Below are positions 16,315 through 25,312 of a stretch of 64,000 bases of DNA, piece after piece (the first letter of the stretch is position 1; every line of letters begins with the position of its first letter). A model generated the notes under the pieces. It saw only the letters and a list, made by a program, of their open reading frames with translations. It was not told the origin of the DNA and did not search any database. Made by a program: the position numbers and the translations under genes. This stretch comes from Mucilaginibacter sp. PPCGB 2223 (GTDB lineage: Bacteria > Bacteroidota > Bacteroidia > Sphingobacteriales > Sphingobacteriaceae). Location: NCBI RefSeq assembly GCF_001705515.1, contig NZ_MDJS01000001.1, positions 496,001-560,000 on the forward strand. The letters are read 5' to 3'.

Positions 16315-17160
16315 ATGAAGAAATATATACTCCTCCCGTTCGCGGTATTCATCAACTGTTTTGTACTCGTGGCCCAATCACCGGTGATTGTTGCCAGTGA
16401 TATCAGCCTTGCTGAATACAAACCGCAAAACATTACGGCAATCCTCGGCGCTTTTCCGCCCGAAGTTGCTTTGATCCACGATCGTATTCAGCAAAAAAAG
16501 GAACTGATATTCCAAAATATACGCTATACTACGGGCGTACTTAACGGTCGGCCAGTGGTGTTGGCCCAAACTGGTATGGGGAAAGTAAACGCAGCAATCA
16601 CGACCGCTTTGCTTATTGAGCATTTCAATCCGCGCGAAGTGCTGTTTACAGGTATAGCCGGCGGGGTCGACCCTGATCTTTCGCCCGGCGACCTGGTTAT
16701 CGGCTCTTCTGTTGCCTACCATGATTACGGCACCATTACACCCGATAGCATGATGTTACGTGCTACCCGAAACCCGGTATCCATGCAGGAAAACCCTGTT
16801 TATTTTCCATCTGCAACCTCGCTCATCAGCCTGGCGCAGCAGGTAAGCAATAAACTGGTGCTGCATAAAATCGGCGACCGTTCGCCAAAGATCGTTACCG
16901 GGACCATAGTAACAGGTGATGTATTCGTCTCATCGCGCAGAGCAACACAATACATGCACCAAAAGATGAACGCCGAAGCTACCGAGATGGAAGGTGCGGC
17001 TATTGCGCAAACCTGTTACCAGCAAAAAGTGCCTTTCCTGGTCATTCGCAGTTTGAGCGATGATGCGGGAAACAAAGCCTCTGCCGATGTAGCCAGCTTT
17101 TACAAAATAGCCGCCGAGAACTCTGCCGCCATGATTATGGCCATGGTAGCCAGGTTGTAG
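16315..17160 (+). CDS. Exported MTA/SAH-type nucleosidase
   Basis: A 281-residue protein in the phosphorylase/nucleosidase (PNP_UDP_1) family, closest to 5'-methylthioadenosine/S-adenosylhomocysteine nucleosidase. Residues 1-20 are a Sec signal peptide (MKKYILLPFAVFINCFVLVA). The enzyme core begins at AILGAFPPEVALI and shows LAQTGMGKVNAAITT, FTGIAGGVDPDL and, near the C terminus, TEMEGAAIAQTC followed by IRSLSDDAG, which contains the catalytic Asp. A periplasmic location is unusual because MtnN is normally cytosolic. The upstream purine permease could import the released adenine, which is inference. Confidence 0.83.
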   Translation: MKKYILLPFAVFINCFVLVAQSPVIVASDISLAEYKPQNITAILGAFPPEVALIHDRIQQKKELIFQNIRYTTGVLNGRPVVLAQTGMGKVNAAITTALLIEHFNPREVLFTGIAGGVDPDLSPGDLVIGSSVAYHDYGTITPDSMMLRATRNPVSMQENPVYFPSATSLISLAQQVSNKLVLHKIGDRSPKIVTGTIVTGDVFVSSRRATQYMHQKMNAEATEMEGAAIAQTCYQQKVPFLVIRSLSDDAGNKASADVASFYKIAAENSAAMIMAMVARL

Positions 17161-17169
17161 CAATAAATA

Positions 17170-17394
17170 TTATTCTTTTTGCTTGGGCTTGTCCTTATCA
17201 AGATGTAATATGTACGCCGCTTCACTGGCCTTATCGGCTGCGTCTAATGCCTGAGTATCGTCAATATAACCATCGTCGTCATTAGCCCGTTCAACACCAT
17301 CGCTATGGTAATCTTTCTGACTTTCCTGGTCTTCGGCATCATTTTCTGAATTTTCGCCTGTCGGGATGATCTCGTCTTCGTCTGGAGTTATCAT
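17170..17394 (-). CDS. Small, highly acidic hypothetical protein
   Basis: A 74-residue protein dominated by Asp and Glu (for example TPDEDEIIPTGENSENDAED) with a Lys-rich last eight residues. There is no signal peptide or recognised domain; it is probably disordered. It fills the gap between two plus-strand genes, and its stop faces the stop of the nucleosidase gene. I do not recognise the family. A gene is likely because no other frame is open there, but composition bias makes this less sure. Confidence 0.5.
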   Translation of the reverse strand: MITPDEDEIIPTGENSENDAEDQESQKDYHSDGVERANDDDGYIDDTQALDAADKASEAAYILHLDKDKPKQKE

Positions 17395-17524
17395 AAAGTT
17401 TAAGTTTTATATAAATATAACCATTGGTACGTGATGTTGTTTGAGCAAAACTTAATCTTACACTGCGTCAATAATTCCACCCGAATATTTTCCCTAAATT
17501 GCCCTTTCTATCCAGGATTTCGCC

Positions 17525-19165
17525 ATGAGAAAACTCTTTATTTTCAGTTCCGTCGTTATAGTGGCCACGCTTACCGCGTGGAGTTTGATTTGGCCGCCGG
17601 CCGTATTCTCATTCGTTATCGTTGGTCCGTTTATTGTCCTCGGTATTTTCGATCTTTTTCAGAAAAGGCATAGCATTGTCCGCAATTTTCCGGTGTTTGG
17701 TCACCTCCGTTTCCTAATGGAGGAACTGCGGCCTAAAATTTACCAGTATTTTGTGGAGAGCGATACCGACGGTACGCCTTTTAACCGATTGAATCGCAGT
17801 GTGATTTACCAGCGCGCCAAGAAGGTGGATGATACCCGACCTTTCGGTACCGAACTCGACGTTTACGAAAATGGCTACGAATGGCTTAACCATAGCATTG
17901 CTGCTATCGATCATAAGAAACTTAATGAAGACCCGCGCGTGCTGGTTGGCGGTCCACAATGTAAACAGCCTTACAGCGCCAGTGTATTTAATATTTCGGC
18001 TATGAGTTTTGGTTCGTTGAGCGAAAATGCCATACTCGCATTAAACGGCGGCGCCAAACTGGGCAATTTTGCGCATAATACAGGCGAAGGCGGCTTAAGC
18101 GAGCATCACCTGCAGCCCGGCGGCGATATTTTCTGGCAGATAGGCACAGGTTATTTCAGTTGCCGTCATCCCGACGGTACTTTTGATTATGATGCTTTCG
18201 CACAACGCGCCGTATTGCCGCAGGTAAAAATGATCGAGATCAAACTGTCGCAAGGTGCCAAGCCCGGCCACGGCGGTATATTGCCTGCAGCCAAGGTTAC
18301 ACCCGAAATTGCCCGTATCCGCCTGGTAAACATGGGCGAAGATGTGATTTCACCGCCGGGGCATACCGCTTTCGGCACACCCTTGCAAATGATGGATTTT
18401 ATCCAAAAACTGCGCGATCTTTCGGGCGGTAAGCCTGTTGGCTTTAAACTCTGTGTTGGGCACAAAAGCGAGTTCCTGGCTATTTGTAAAGCTATGGTTA
18501 AAACGGGTATCTATCCCGATTTCATAACTGTTGACGGGGGCGAGGGCGGTACTGGTGCTGCGCCCCTCGAATTCTCAAACTCTGTAGGTATGCCATTACG
18601 CGAAGCTTTAGCTTTTGTATACGATGCGTTAACGGGATTCGATCTCAAAAAACATATCCGCATCATTGCATCGGGCAAAGTGGCAACCGGTTTCGACCTG
18701 GTGAAGAATTTTGCCCTGGGCGCCGATATGTGCAATAGCGCGCGTGGGATGATGTTCGCTTTAGGCTGCATACAAGCGTTGGAGTGTAATATGAATACCT
18801 GTCCTACGGGCGTAGCCACGCAGGATAAAAGCCTGATGAAAGGCTTGGTTGTATCGGATAAAAAAGTACGTGTGGCGAACTTTCATAAGGAAACCATTGC
18901 CAGCGCGGTGCAAATGATAGGCGCGGCAGGCTTGCAGCATCCCTGCGATCTGCATCGACCTTTTATTTACCGCAGGGTGAGCGCGAACCTGATCCAGACT
19001 TATTCACAGTTGTTCCCCTATATTCCGAAAAGGAGTTTGTTGGAAACACCGCATCCGCCAAGCTTTGAAGTCAACATGGCCATTAGCTCGCCCGAAACTT
19101 TTGTGCCCGATTATAGTAAGATTTCGCAGGTGGATATTACCGGTAACAGTGTAATTGCAAATTAA
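17525..19165 (+). CDS. GltB-like FMN-binding glutamate synthase domain protein
   Basis: A 546-residue protein with two N-terminal membrane helices (about residues 5-22 and 27-45), then the glutamate-synthase central/FMN TIM-barrel domain. Segments seen are ISAMSFGSLSENAILALNGG, GEGGLSEHH, KPGHGGILPAAKVT, VDGGEGGTGAAP and ASGKVATG. The Fe-S cysteine region GCIQALECNMNTCPTGVAT is kept. The glutaminase domain of full GltB is absent, so it is a stand-alone synthase-like oxidoreductase. Its substrate in this form is not established. A GNAT gene follows after 2 bases. Confidence 0.87.
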   Translation: MRKLFIFSSVVIVATLTAWSLIWPPAVFSFVIVGPFIVLGIFDLFQKRHSIVRNFPVFGHLRFLMEELRPKIYQYFVESDTDGTPFNRLNRSVIYQRAKKVDDTRPFGTELDVYENGYEWLNHSIAAIDHKKLNEDPRVLVGGPQCKQPYSASVFNISAMSFGSLSENAILALNGGAKLGNFAHNTGEGGLSEHHLQPGGDIFWQIGTGYFSCRHPDGTFDYDAFAQRAVLPQVKMIEIKLSQGAKPGHGGILPAAKVTPEIARIRLVNMGEDVISPPGHTAFGTPLQMMDFIQKLRDLSGGKPVGFKLCVGHKSEFLAICKAMVKTGIYPDFITVDGGEGGTGAAPLEFSNSVGMPLREALAFVYDALTGFDLKKHIRIIASGKVATGFDLVKNFALGADMCNSARGMMFALGCIQALECNMNTCPTGVATQDKSLMKGLVVSDKKVRVANFHKETIASAVQMIGAAGLQHPCDLHRPFIYRRVSANLIQTYSQLFPYIPKRSLLETPHPPSFEVNMAISSPETFVPDYSKISQVDITGNSVIAN

Positions 19166-19167
19166 CT

Positions 19168-19689
19168 ATGCTTAACCTCAACTTTAACCCATTCCCAAAA
19201 CTCGAAACGGCGCGACTAATGTTAAGGCAATTGGATGTTGCCGATGCCGCCGGCCTGTACCTTATCCGCACCGACCCCGTGGTGCTGCGTTACACCAATA
19301 TGGCGATTCATCAAAATGTTGCTGAAACCGAAACTTATATTAACCGGATATTGCATAACGAGGCCGCCGGAGAGGCCATTATGTGGGCAATTGCGCAAAG
19401 CGATGATCCGAAAATCATCGGTACGATATGTTTCTGGAACATCGAACCTGAACACGACAGGGCAGAGATAGGTTACATTTTGCACCCTGAATTGCACAAC
19501 CAGGGCCTGATGGGCGAAGCTGTTAGCGCAGTGATTGAATATGGGTTTGCGGTAATGAAGTTACAAACTATTGTTGCCGACCTGCACGAAGATAATATCG
19601 CATCGGTACAATTATTGAAGCGCAGAGGTTTTGCAAAGGAAAGAGAATCGGAAGGAGATATGGCGGCCTATACGCTGGAAAGAAAATAA
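19168..19689 (+). CDS. GNAT N-acetyltransferase (RimJ/RimL type)
   Basis: A 173-residue protein matching the acetyltransf_3 subfamily: LETARLMLRQLDVADAAGLY at the start, then GTICFWNIEPEHDRAEIGYI and the acetyl-CoA loop HPELHNQGLMGEAV, ending with ADLHEDNIASVQLLKRRGF. Family members acetylate ribosomal proteins or small amines; the target here is unknown. It is almost contiguous with the GltB-like gene. A shared hairpin separates it from the convergent POT transporter gene. Confidence 0.87.
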   Translation: MLNLNFNPFPKLETARLMLRQLDVADAAGLYLIRTDPVVLRYTNMAIHQNVAETETYINRILHNEAAGEAIMWAIAQSDDPKIIGTICFWNIEPEHDRAEIGYILHPELHNQGLMGEAVSAVIEYGFAVMKLQTIVADLHEDNIASVQLLKRRGFAKERESEGDMAAYTLERK

Positions 19690-19714
19690 AAGCCCGGGGT
19701 TTGATCCCCGGGGC
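19683..19714 (-). terminator. GC-rich terminator between convergent genes
   Basis: AGCCCGGGGT (19691-19700) pairs with TCCCCGGGGCT (19705-19715) around a short loop with one bulge. On the minus strand it is followed by TTTTATTTT, so it mainly serves the POT transporter gene. On the plus strand it could also stop the GNAT transcript. Confidence 0.75.
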
Positions 19715-19735
19715 TCTCCTATAAATATGTTTTAA

Positions 19736-21229
19736 TTAATGTTCGGGTGCTTCGCCGCCAATCGCCATATCCGAAACTACATCCGGGTCAGTTATGTAAT
19801 TACGCTCTTTTAACCTTGTAGATACGAACAGGAACGCAACGATAAATACCACGATGATCGATACAAAGAACCAGTAGTAATTGGCGCCTTGTAAATGCGG
19901 CTCTAAAAAACCGTGCGAGGAAATATTGCCGTTAATTACCGCCGTAAAGGTATTGCCCAGTGCCACTACCAGGAACCAAATGCCCGACATGGTGCTCTTC
20001 ATCGATTTTGGCGAGTGGGTATAAGCATACTCCAAACCGGTAATGGATACCAGTACCTCGGCTGCCGAAAGCACCACGTAAGCGAATACCTGCCACCAGA
20101 TGGTCGGATGGCCGCCATGATCAATGCTTTGTTGTATTATCGCGATAACTACGAACGATAAAGCAGTTAATATCAAACCAACGCCTAATCTTCTCAACGG
20201 CGTGGTTTTCAAACCGATCTTATCTAAAGCCGGGTATAACCAGTAGTTAAATAACGGAATAAATATCAGCAGGAACACCGGGTTAAAGGTTTGTACCTGG
20301 CCGGCCAGTATGGTAAATTTAGTAAAGCCCAGGTTAATGGTACGATCCATTTTATCAGCCTGTATAACCCATTCTGACAGGTTTTGATCCCACACGGCCC
20401 AAAATGCCAGCGCGAAAAAGAAAACGGCCATTACACGATAAACTGCTTTAACACCTTCAACCCGCTCGGGGTCGTATTCGCCTTTGGCTACATCCAGCCA
20501 AGATTCGCCTTTTTTCTTTTTACCAAGATTGAACAATGCATAAACCGAAATAAAAACGAAGTTATTTTTGTTAACCCCGGATGGCGGCACACGCACATAC
20601 ATCTTACGACCCGAGAAGAAGATGATCGTAGCCAGCAGCATCAGTATACCGGGAATGCCGAACGCCCATTTAGGCCCATAAGTTTCGTATACCCAAGGGA
20701 TCAATACTGTCGATATCATCGATCCGGCATTGATACTGAAATAAAACCAGCCGTAAACCTTATCCAGTAAACTCGCATTGGTTTTATCGAACTGATCGCC
20801 AACGTTAGCCGATACGCACGATTTAATGCCGCCTGCACCTATGGCTATCAGCACCAGACCGAACGTGAACATGCTCAGGTTGGTATCAAACAAACCAAGA
20901 CAAAGGTGGCCAAAACAATAAACTATCGATATGTAAAGAATGATTTTATATTTACCGGTAAACCAGTCGGATACCACACCACCTACAAAAGGCAGGGCAT
21001 AGGCCAGCGCCACAAAAAAGTGCGTGCTTGCGTTGGCATGTGCCTCGGCAGTTTGTACGATCGACGGATCTTTGCTATGTGTCGGATTGTAAAATTGGGC
21101 AACTAAAAATGTGACCAATATGGAGCGCATGCCATAAAAGCTAAAACGCTCGGCGGCTTCGTTGCCGATAATGAAAGGGATGCTTCGCGGATATCGCGGT
21201 TTAACAGCTACTTCTGCTGATTCTTGCAT
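19736..21229 (-). CDS. POT/PTR-family peptide MFS transporter
   Basis: A 497-residue protein with about 12-14 membrane helices. The proton-coupled oligopeptide transporter signature is seen early as NEAAERFSFYGMRSILVTFL (ExxERFxYYG type), and the second POT signature as FYFSINAGSMIST. It should import di- and tripeptides with protons. A proline/Glu-rich tail ends the protein. The gene is monocistronic, with a terminator downstream and about 120 bases upstream before the next minus-strand gene. Confidence 0.92.
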   Translation of the reverse strand: MQESAEVAVKPRYPRSIPFIIGNEAAERFSFYGMRSILVTFLVAQFYNPTHSKDPSIVQTAEAHANASTHFFVALAYALPFVGGVVSDWFTGKYKIILYISIVYCFGHLCLGLFDTNLSMFTFGLVLIAIGAGGIKSCVSANVGDQFDKTNASLLDKVYGWFYFSINAGSMISTVLIPWVYETYGPKWAFGIPGILMLLATIIFFSGRKMYVRVPPSGVNKNNFVFISVYALFNLGKKKKGESWLDVAKGEYDPERVEGVKAVYRVMAVFFFALAFWAVWDQNLSEWVIQADKMDRTINLGFTKFTILAGQVQTFNPVFLLIFIPLFNYWLYPALDKIGLKTTPLRRLGVGLILTALSFVVIAIIQQSIDHGGHPTIWWQVFAYVVLSAAEVLVSITGLEYAYTHSPKSMKSTMSGIWFLVVALGNTFTAVINGNISSHGFLEPHLQGANYYWFFVSIIVVFIVAFLFVSTRLKERNYITDPDVVSDMAIGGEAPEH

Positions 21230-21352
21230 AAATAGGGATTTAATAATTTTCGTCTAAAATAGCATTATTCCGGTAAATCGAAATTTAATCCTGAAAAGTA
21301 ACCAAATAAAATTACTTTGTATGTATACCTGCGGGGAATCAAAAATCAAATT

Positions 21353-22276
21353 TCAATACTGGTGTGTGCTGCGTGCTGCCGAGGCGGCATCGATAGCCGC
21401 CTGTTTTTTAGGATCTACGTAAGGTATGGCATCATGCGGATCGGCCAGGTTTTTCAGATCGAGGTTATCCTCAAATATCCAAACACCTTGTTTCAGGCGG
21501 TAGCCGCTGTAGGTCATATCGGGCCCATAATACTCGTATTTGCCTTTCAGGCTGGGCTGAGATGGACTCAGGTGGTCAAACACGATCATATCGGGCGCAT
21601 CGTCGGCTTGGCGCAGCGCCATGGTGGCCTGGCTGGTGTACTCAAACACCACGCGATTGCGGGTTTTACCGTTGCCCATAAATACCGGCAAGCCGAATTG
21701 CGGCTGATCATTTTTAAAGGACAATACATCGATCACTTTCTTGGTCGATTTGGCGCTGTTGCCTTTCCAGCCTAAAATAACATAATAAGGCGTTACAGAT
21801 GTGGTTACCGGGATGATCTTATAATAGCGCGCACCGTACCATTTGCGATTGCTCAATACCGAATCTTCAGGGTTTTTCTGTAAAGGTGAATAATCCTCAA
21901 GGGGGTAAAGTTTTAGCGGGCCCGGAGTGTTCATCTGGATGGCGCCGTAAAAGCGGAAGCCGCCGTCGTCTTCGGCCACATGCCAGGTAATCAGCCTGAA
22001 TTTCGAATCGGGTGAGTTGAGTATGGTTACGCTTTTTACCGAATCGAAACCGTAGTGGAACGAGTCGTTAATCTTCAACGCGCTCACCAATGTACGGATA
22101 AAGGTATAGTTAGCGTTCTTACGCTCGTTTTCCTCGCGCTTGTTTACAATTTTATAGCCCAGGCTTTTTAGGCTGTCTTCATATGTTTTGAGTTGCTTTA
22201 GCCTGTCGCTACCGGCTTGTGCGAAAGTAAGGGCAGGTAAAACAAAAAATAGCAATACAATTAAAGGGTACTTCAT
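21353..22276 (-). CDS. Exported hypothetical protein conserved in Bacteroidota
   Basis: A 307-residue protein with a Sec signal peptide (residues 1-19, ending LTFA-Q). The mature part has a short coiled segment (SDRLKQLKTYEDSLKSLG), then a beta-rich region with motifs such as FRLITWHVAEDDGGFRFYG and YYVILGWKGNSAKSTKK, and a charged Ala-rich tail. It has no catalytic motif I recognise and no lipobox. It lies 19 bases downstream of the thiolase gene and is probably co-transcribed with it, although nothing links the functions. Confidence 0.65.
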   Translation of the reverse strand: MKYPLIVLLFFVLPALTFAQAGSDRLKQLKTYEDSLKSLGYKIVNKREENERKNANYTFIRTLVSALKINDSFHYGFDSVKSVTILNSPDSKFRLITWHVAEDDGGFRFYGAIQMNTPGPLKLYPLEDYSPLQKNPEDSVLSNRKWYGARYYKIIPVTTSVTPYYVILGWKGNSAKSTKKVIDVLSFKNDQPQFGLPVFMGNGKTRNRVVFEYTSQATMALRQADDAPDMIVFDHLSPSQPSLKGKYEYYGPDMTYSGYRLKQGVWIFEDNLDLKNLADPHDAIPYVDPKKQAAIDAASAARSTHQY

Positions 22277-22295
22277 GTCGCGGCGAATCTACCTA

Positions 22296-23474
22296 TTAAC
22301 GTAAATTTTCGATAACAATTGCGCTGGCCCCGCCGCCGCCGTTGCAAATTCCGGCAACACCGTATTTACCTTTATTTTGTTGCAGCACAGACAGTAAAGT
22401 TACCACAATGCGCGCGCCCGATGCACCCAGCGGATGCCCAAGCGAAACAGCTCCGCCGTTTACGTTTACCTTGGCAGGATCGAGATGCATTAATTTGTTA
22501 TTGGCAACTGATACAACCGAGAAAGCCTCATTGATCTCAAAATAATCAACATCTTCATTTTTTAGTCCCGCACGGTGCATAGCCAGGGGAATGGCTTTCG
22601 ACGGGGTGGTGGTAAATCTTTCAGGTTCCTGTTGAGTATCAGCGTAAGCAATAACCCGGGCCAGCGGTTTAATACCTAACTCTTCGGCTTTCTGTTTGCT
22701 CATCAAAACTACTGCGGCAGCACCGTCGTTCAGCGCTGAGGCGTTAGCTGCGGTAACTGTTCCATCTTTTTTGAACACAGGTCTTAAGGTAGGTATCTTA
22801 TCAAATTTGACCGCTTTAGGGTCTTCGTCTTCATTGACAACGGTAATGTTACCTTTTTTATCTTTTACTTCAACCTGGGTTATCTCATCGCTAAAACGGC
22901 CTTCGGCCTGAGCTTTTAAGGAGCGATTATATGATTCGATGGCGTAAGCATCCTGGTCCTCACGGCTCACGTTACACTCCACAGCACACAGCTCAGCTGC
23001 CGAACCCATGTGGAAGTCGTTATATACGTCCCACAAACCGTCTTTAATTAAACCGTCAATAATCTGCCCGTTGCCCAGGCTGTAACCTGTGCGCGCTTTA
23101 TCCAGGTAATAGGGCGTATTGCTCATGCTCTCCATACCGCCGGCAATCACTACATCATTTTGGCCCAGGGCGATGCTCTGCGCAGCCAGCATAATGGCTT
23201 TCGCGCCCGAAGCGCAAACCTTGTTGATGGTGGTGGTAGGCATATCGGGTAAACCGGCAAATTTTGCGGCTTGTGTAGCCGGTGCCTGGCCCAGGTTGGC
23301 CGATAGCACATTGCCCATATACACTTCGTTAATGTCCTGTGGCTTCAGGCCCGATTTTTCGAGTGCGGATTTAATGGCGATAGCGCCTAATTGTGTTGCT
23401 GATAAAGAGGAAAGGCTGCCGCCGAAGCTACCGATAGGTGTGCGGGCAGCGGCAACGATGTATACTTCGTTCAT
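22296..23474 (-). CDS. Acetyl-CoA acetyltransferase (thiolase)
   Basis: A 392-residue thiolase II. It has the acylated cysteine in NKVCASGAKAIMLAAQ near residue 88, the GHPLGASGARI histidine motif near 348 and the second catalytic cysteine in GICNGGGGASAIV near 378. It begins with VAAARTPIGSFGGSLSSLSA, typical of AtoB/PhaA. It condenses two acetyl-CoA to acetoacetyl-CoA or runs in reverse. A TAAATTTG -7 box lies 26 bases upstream of the ATG. Confidence 0.93.
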   Translation of the reverse strand: MNEVYIVAAARTPIGSFGGSLSSLSATQLGAIAIKSALEKSGLKPQDINEVYMGNVLSANLGQAPATQAAKFAGLPDMPTTTINKVCASGAKAIMLAAQSIALGQNDVVIAGGMESMSNTPYYLDKARTGYSLGNGQIIDGLIKDGLWDVYNDFHMGSAAELCAVECNVSREDQDAYAIESYNRSLKAQAEGRFSDEITQVEVKDKKGNITVVNEDEDPKAVKFDKIPTLRPVFKKDGTVTAANASALNDGAAAVVLMSKQKAEELGIKPLARVIAYADTQQEPERFTTTPSKAIPLAMHRAGLKNEDVDYFEINEAFSVVSVANNKLMHLDPAKVNVNGGAVSLGHPLGASGARIVVTLLSVLQQNKGKYGVAGICNGGGGASAIVIENLR

Positions 23475-23499
23475 AAAGATGTAAATAATTTGGTCGGTT

Positions 23500-23507
23500 C
23501 AAATTTA
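23500..23507 (-). promoter_or_regulatory. Candidate -7 box for the thiolase gene
   Basis: TAAATTTG on the minus strand matches TAnnTTTG and lies 26 bases before the start codon at 23474. No clear -33 TTG was seen. Confidence 0.4.
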
Positions 23508-23608
23508 ATCATTTGCTACATCTATAACGTATTTTATCGCGAAGGGTTGTTGTTGCGCTATTAATTTTACACAGCTTTTATAAACTCAAAACGGCATTGG
23601 TATTTGGC

Positions 23609-23782
23609 TCAGCTTTCGTTTTTGCCGCTTTTTTTCTTGCTTTTTTTGTGCGAATTGACAGCCTGCTGCAGCAGGTACTCAATCTGCCCGTTAGTGCTCC
23701 TGAACTCGTCGGCAGCCCACTGCTCCAGATCTTTTAAAATATCCGGGTTTATCCTCAGCACAAATGCCTTTTTCTCTGCCAT
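23609..23782 (-). CDS. Arc-like ribbon-helix-helix protein
   Basis: A 57-residue protein (start ATG at 23782) with an Arc/MetJ-type ribbon-helix-helix: the beta strand KAFVLRINPDIL, then helices DLEQWAADEFRS and NGQIEYLLQQAV, and a lysine-rich tail. Such proteins bind DNA as dimers and are often autoregulators. It is the last gene of an SPFH / unknown / RHH group on the minus strand, a grouping I recall from other Bacteroidota. An inverted repeat over the SPFH promoter (25183-25201) is a plausible operator for it. Confidence 0.8.
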   Translation of the reverse strand: MAEKKAFVLRINPDILKDLEQWAADEFRSTNGQIEYLLQQAVNSHKKSKKKSGKNES

Positions 23783-23792
23783 TGTTGTTTGT

Positions 23793-24305
23793 TTATTGAG
23801 CCGATCTCCGCCTGTTGCGCCGCAAAATAATCAAATGCGATCCTAAAAAGCAAAGCAGCGGCATATTGTCGACGTTGACCGAATTCGGGTCGATCGTGAT
23901 CGTGATGACTTTTTTATAGGAAAACAAAGCCTCGGTCATCTTGATGATCTCACCAAAGCGACTGGTATTCCAGGCAAAGCCCCTTGTCCAAACCGAATCG
24001 CGCGTAAATTCGGCTTCAAAGCCATCATTCATCTTTAGCTCTGCTTTGCTGAATAAGCCTAATTTGCAGCTGCCGATAACTTCGCCGTTCAGGATGATAT
24101 TCATCATACGCGAAAAAAAGCTTGCGAAATCAACCCGGTAAGTACGGTCGGCCAATTCAATCACGGCTCTGCGCCTGAAAAAACCTTCGTAGCTTAATTT
24201 ACCATAGGCAAACTGCCCGTCGCTTAGCTCATACCACGGAAAAAAGAAACTCCGGCGCACTAACGTCAGCTCCGAAGTTCGCAGTAAGTTAAATGCCCTG
24301 TACAT
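23793..24305 (-). CDS. Hypothetical protein between SPFH and RHH genes
   Basis: A 170-residue protein with no signal peptide and no domain I recognise. The pattern is beta-rich with short aromatic strands (SFFFPWYELSDGQFAYGKLS, then RAVIELADRTYRVDF). It ends with a hydrophobic stretch (NMPLLCFLGSHLIIL, about 148-162) and an Arg-rich tail RRNRRRSAQ, which may be a C-terminal membrane anchor. It starts two bases before the stop of the SPFH gene is cleared, so translation is coupled. Its function is unknown; co-transcription with SPFH suggests a membrane role. Confidence 0.65.
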   Translation of the reverse strand: MYRAFNLLRTSELTLVRRSFFFPWYELSDGQFAYGKLSYEGFFRRRAVIELADRTYRVDFASFFSRMMNIILNGEVIGSCKLGLFSKAELKMNDGFEAEFTRDSVWTRGFAWNTSRFGEIIKMTEALFSYKKVITITIDPNSVNVDNMPLLCFLGSHLIILRRNRRRSAQ

Positions 24306-24306
24306 A

Positions 24307-25164
24307 TTAATGATATAGGGTGCCGGTGTTTACTACGGGCGTAACATTACGCTCACCACACAATACCACCAATAAATTGCTTACCATGGCTGCTTTGCGT
24401 TCTTCATCCAGTTCCACCACATCTTTTTCCGAAAGTTTGGCTAATGCCATCTCCACTATGCCTACTGCCCCTTCCACAATCAGGCGGCGTGCCGCGATGA
24501 TGGCTGATGCCTGTTGCCTTTGCAGCATGGCGCTGGCAATTTCGGGAGCGTAGGCCAGGTGCGATATCCGTGCTTCGATTACTACAATGCCCGCACGCTC
24601 CAAACGTTGGTTCAGTTCGTTTTCGAGCATATGGCTTACTTCGTCAGCGCCGTCGCGTAAAGTAATGCGGGCTTCTTCGTCCTCGTAATTGTCGTACGGG
24701 AACGAGTTGGCCAGGTGACGCACAGCCGATTCGCTCTGGATATTAACGTACTGGATGTAGTTTTCCACATCAAACAAAGCTTTGGCGGTATCCATTACCT
24801 GCCATACAATTACGGCGGCAATTTCGATGGGGTTACCTGCCTTATCGTTTACTTTTAATTGCTGGCCGTTTACGTTATAAGCTTTCAAGGATACTTTCTT
24901 TTTAATGGCGAATGGGTTTACCCAAAAAAAGCCGTCCTGTTTAACGGTACCTAAGTACTTACCGAACAGTGTCAATACTTTCGATTGGGTAGGGTTAACG
25001 ATAATGAGGCCCGGCATCACGAAAAGCATATCGAACAATAACAATATAACACCCGGAACAATAATTTCCATGCTGAAACAAACGATGGCCAATACTAATA
25101 AAACCAGGGATATAACAAATGCCAGATAGCCTGACGGCGGGGTGATGATCTTTTCTGAGTTCAT
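24307..25164 (-). CDS. SPFH/band-7 (slipin-like) membrane protein
   Basis: A 285-residue protein with two N-terminal hydrophobic helices (about residues 13-30 and 34-52), then an SPFH domain: [19 protein letters not shown], then [20 protein letters not shown] and [16 protein letters not shown]. An alpha-helical coiled region follows, with [20 protein letters not shown] and [24 protein letters not shown] proteins form membrane microdomain cages. It is the first gene of a three-gene operon ending with an RHH regulator. Confidence 0.9.
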   Translation of the reverse strand: MNSEKIITPPSGYLAFVISLVLLVLAIVCFSMEIIVPGVILLLFDMLFVMPGLIIVNPTQSKVLTLFGKYLGTVKQDGFFWVNPFAIKKKVSLKAYNVNGQQLKVNDKAGNPIEIAAVIVWQVMDTAKALFDVENYIQYVNIQSESAVRHLANSFPYDNYEDEEARITLRDGADEVSHMLENELNQRLERAGIVVIEARISHLAYAPEIASAMLQRQQASAIIAARRLIVEGAVGIVEMALAKLSEKDVVELDEERKAAMVSNLLVVLCGERNVTPVVNTGTLYH

Positions 25165-25182
25165 TGTGAAATTGATTTAAAA

Positions 25183-25201
25183 TGATATCACAAAGATATC
25201 A
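25183..25201 (-). promoter_or_regulatory. Promoter -7 box within an inverted repeat (candidate operator)
   Basis: TGATATC-ACAAA-GATATCA is a perfect 7-bp inverted repeat. On the minus strand it contains TATCTTTG (25191-25198), an exact TAnnTTTG -7 box, about 27 bases before the SPFH start codon. A TTG lies 22 bases further upstream. A regulator bound here would block transcription. Confidence 0.55.
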
Positions 25202-25312
25202 AAAATTGAAATTGAAAATCCAAATATTTTGTGAAAATATTTTTAAACATCGCTGAAAATCAACAGTGTTTTTCAACTAAGATGACTATCTTCGACTACC
25301 AATTTTAACCTC

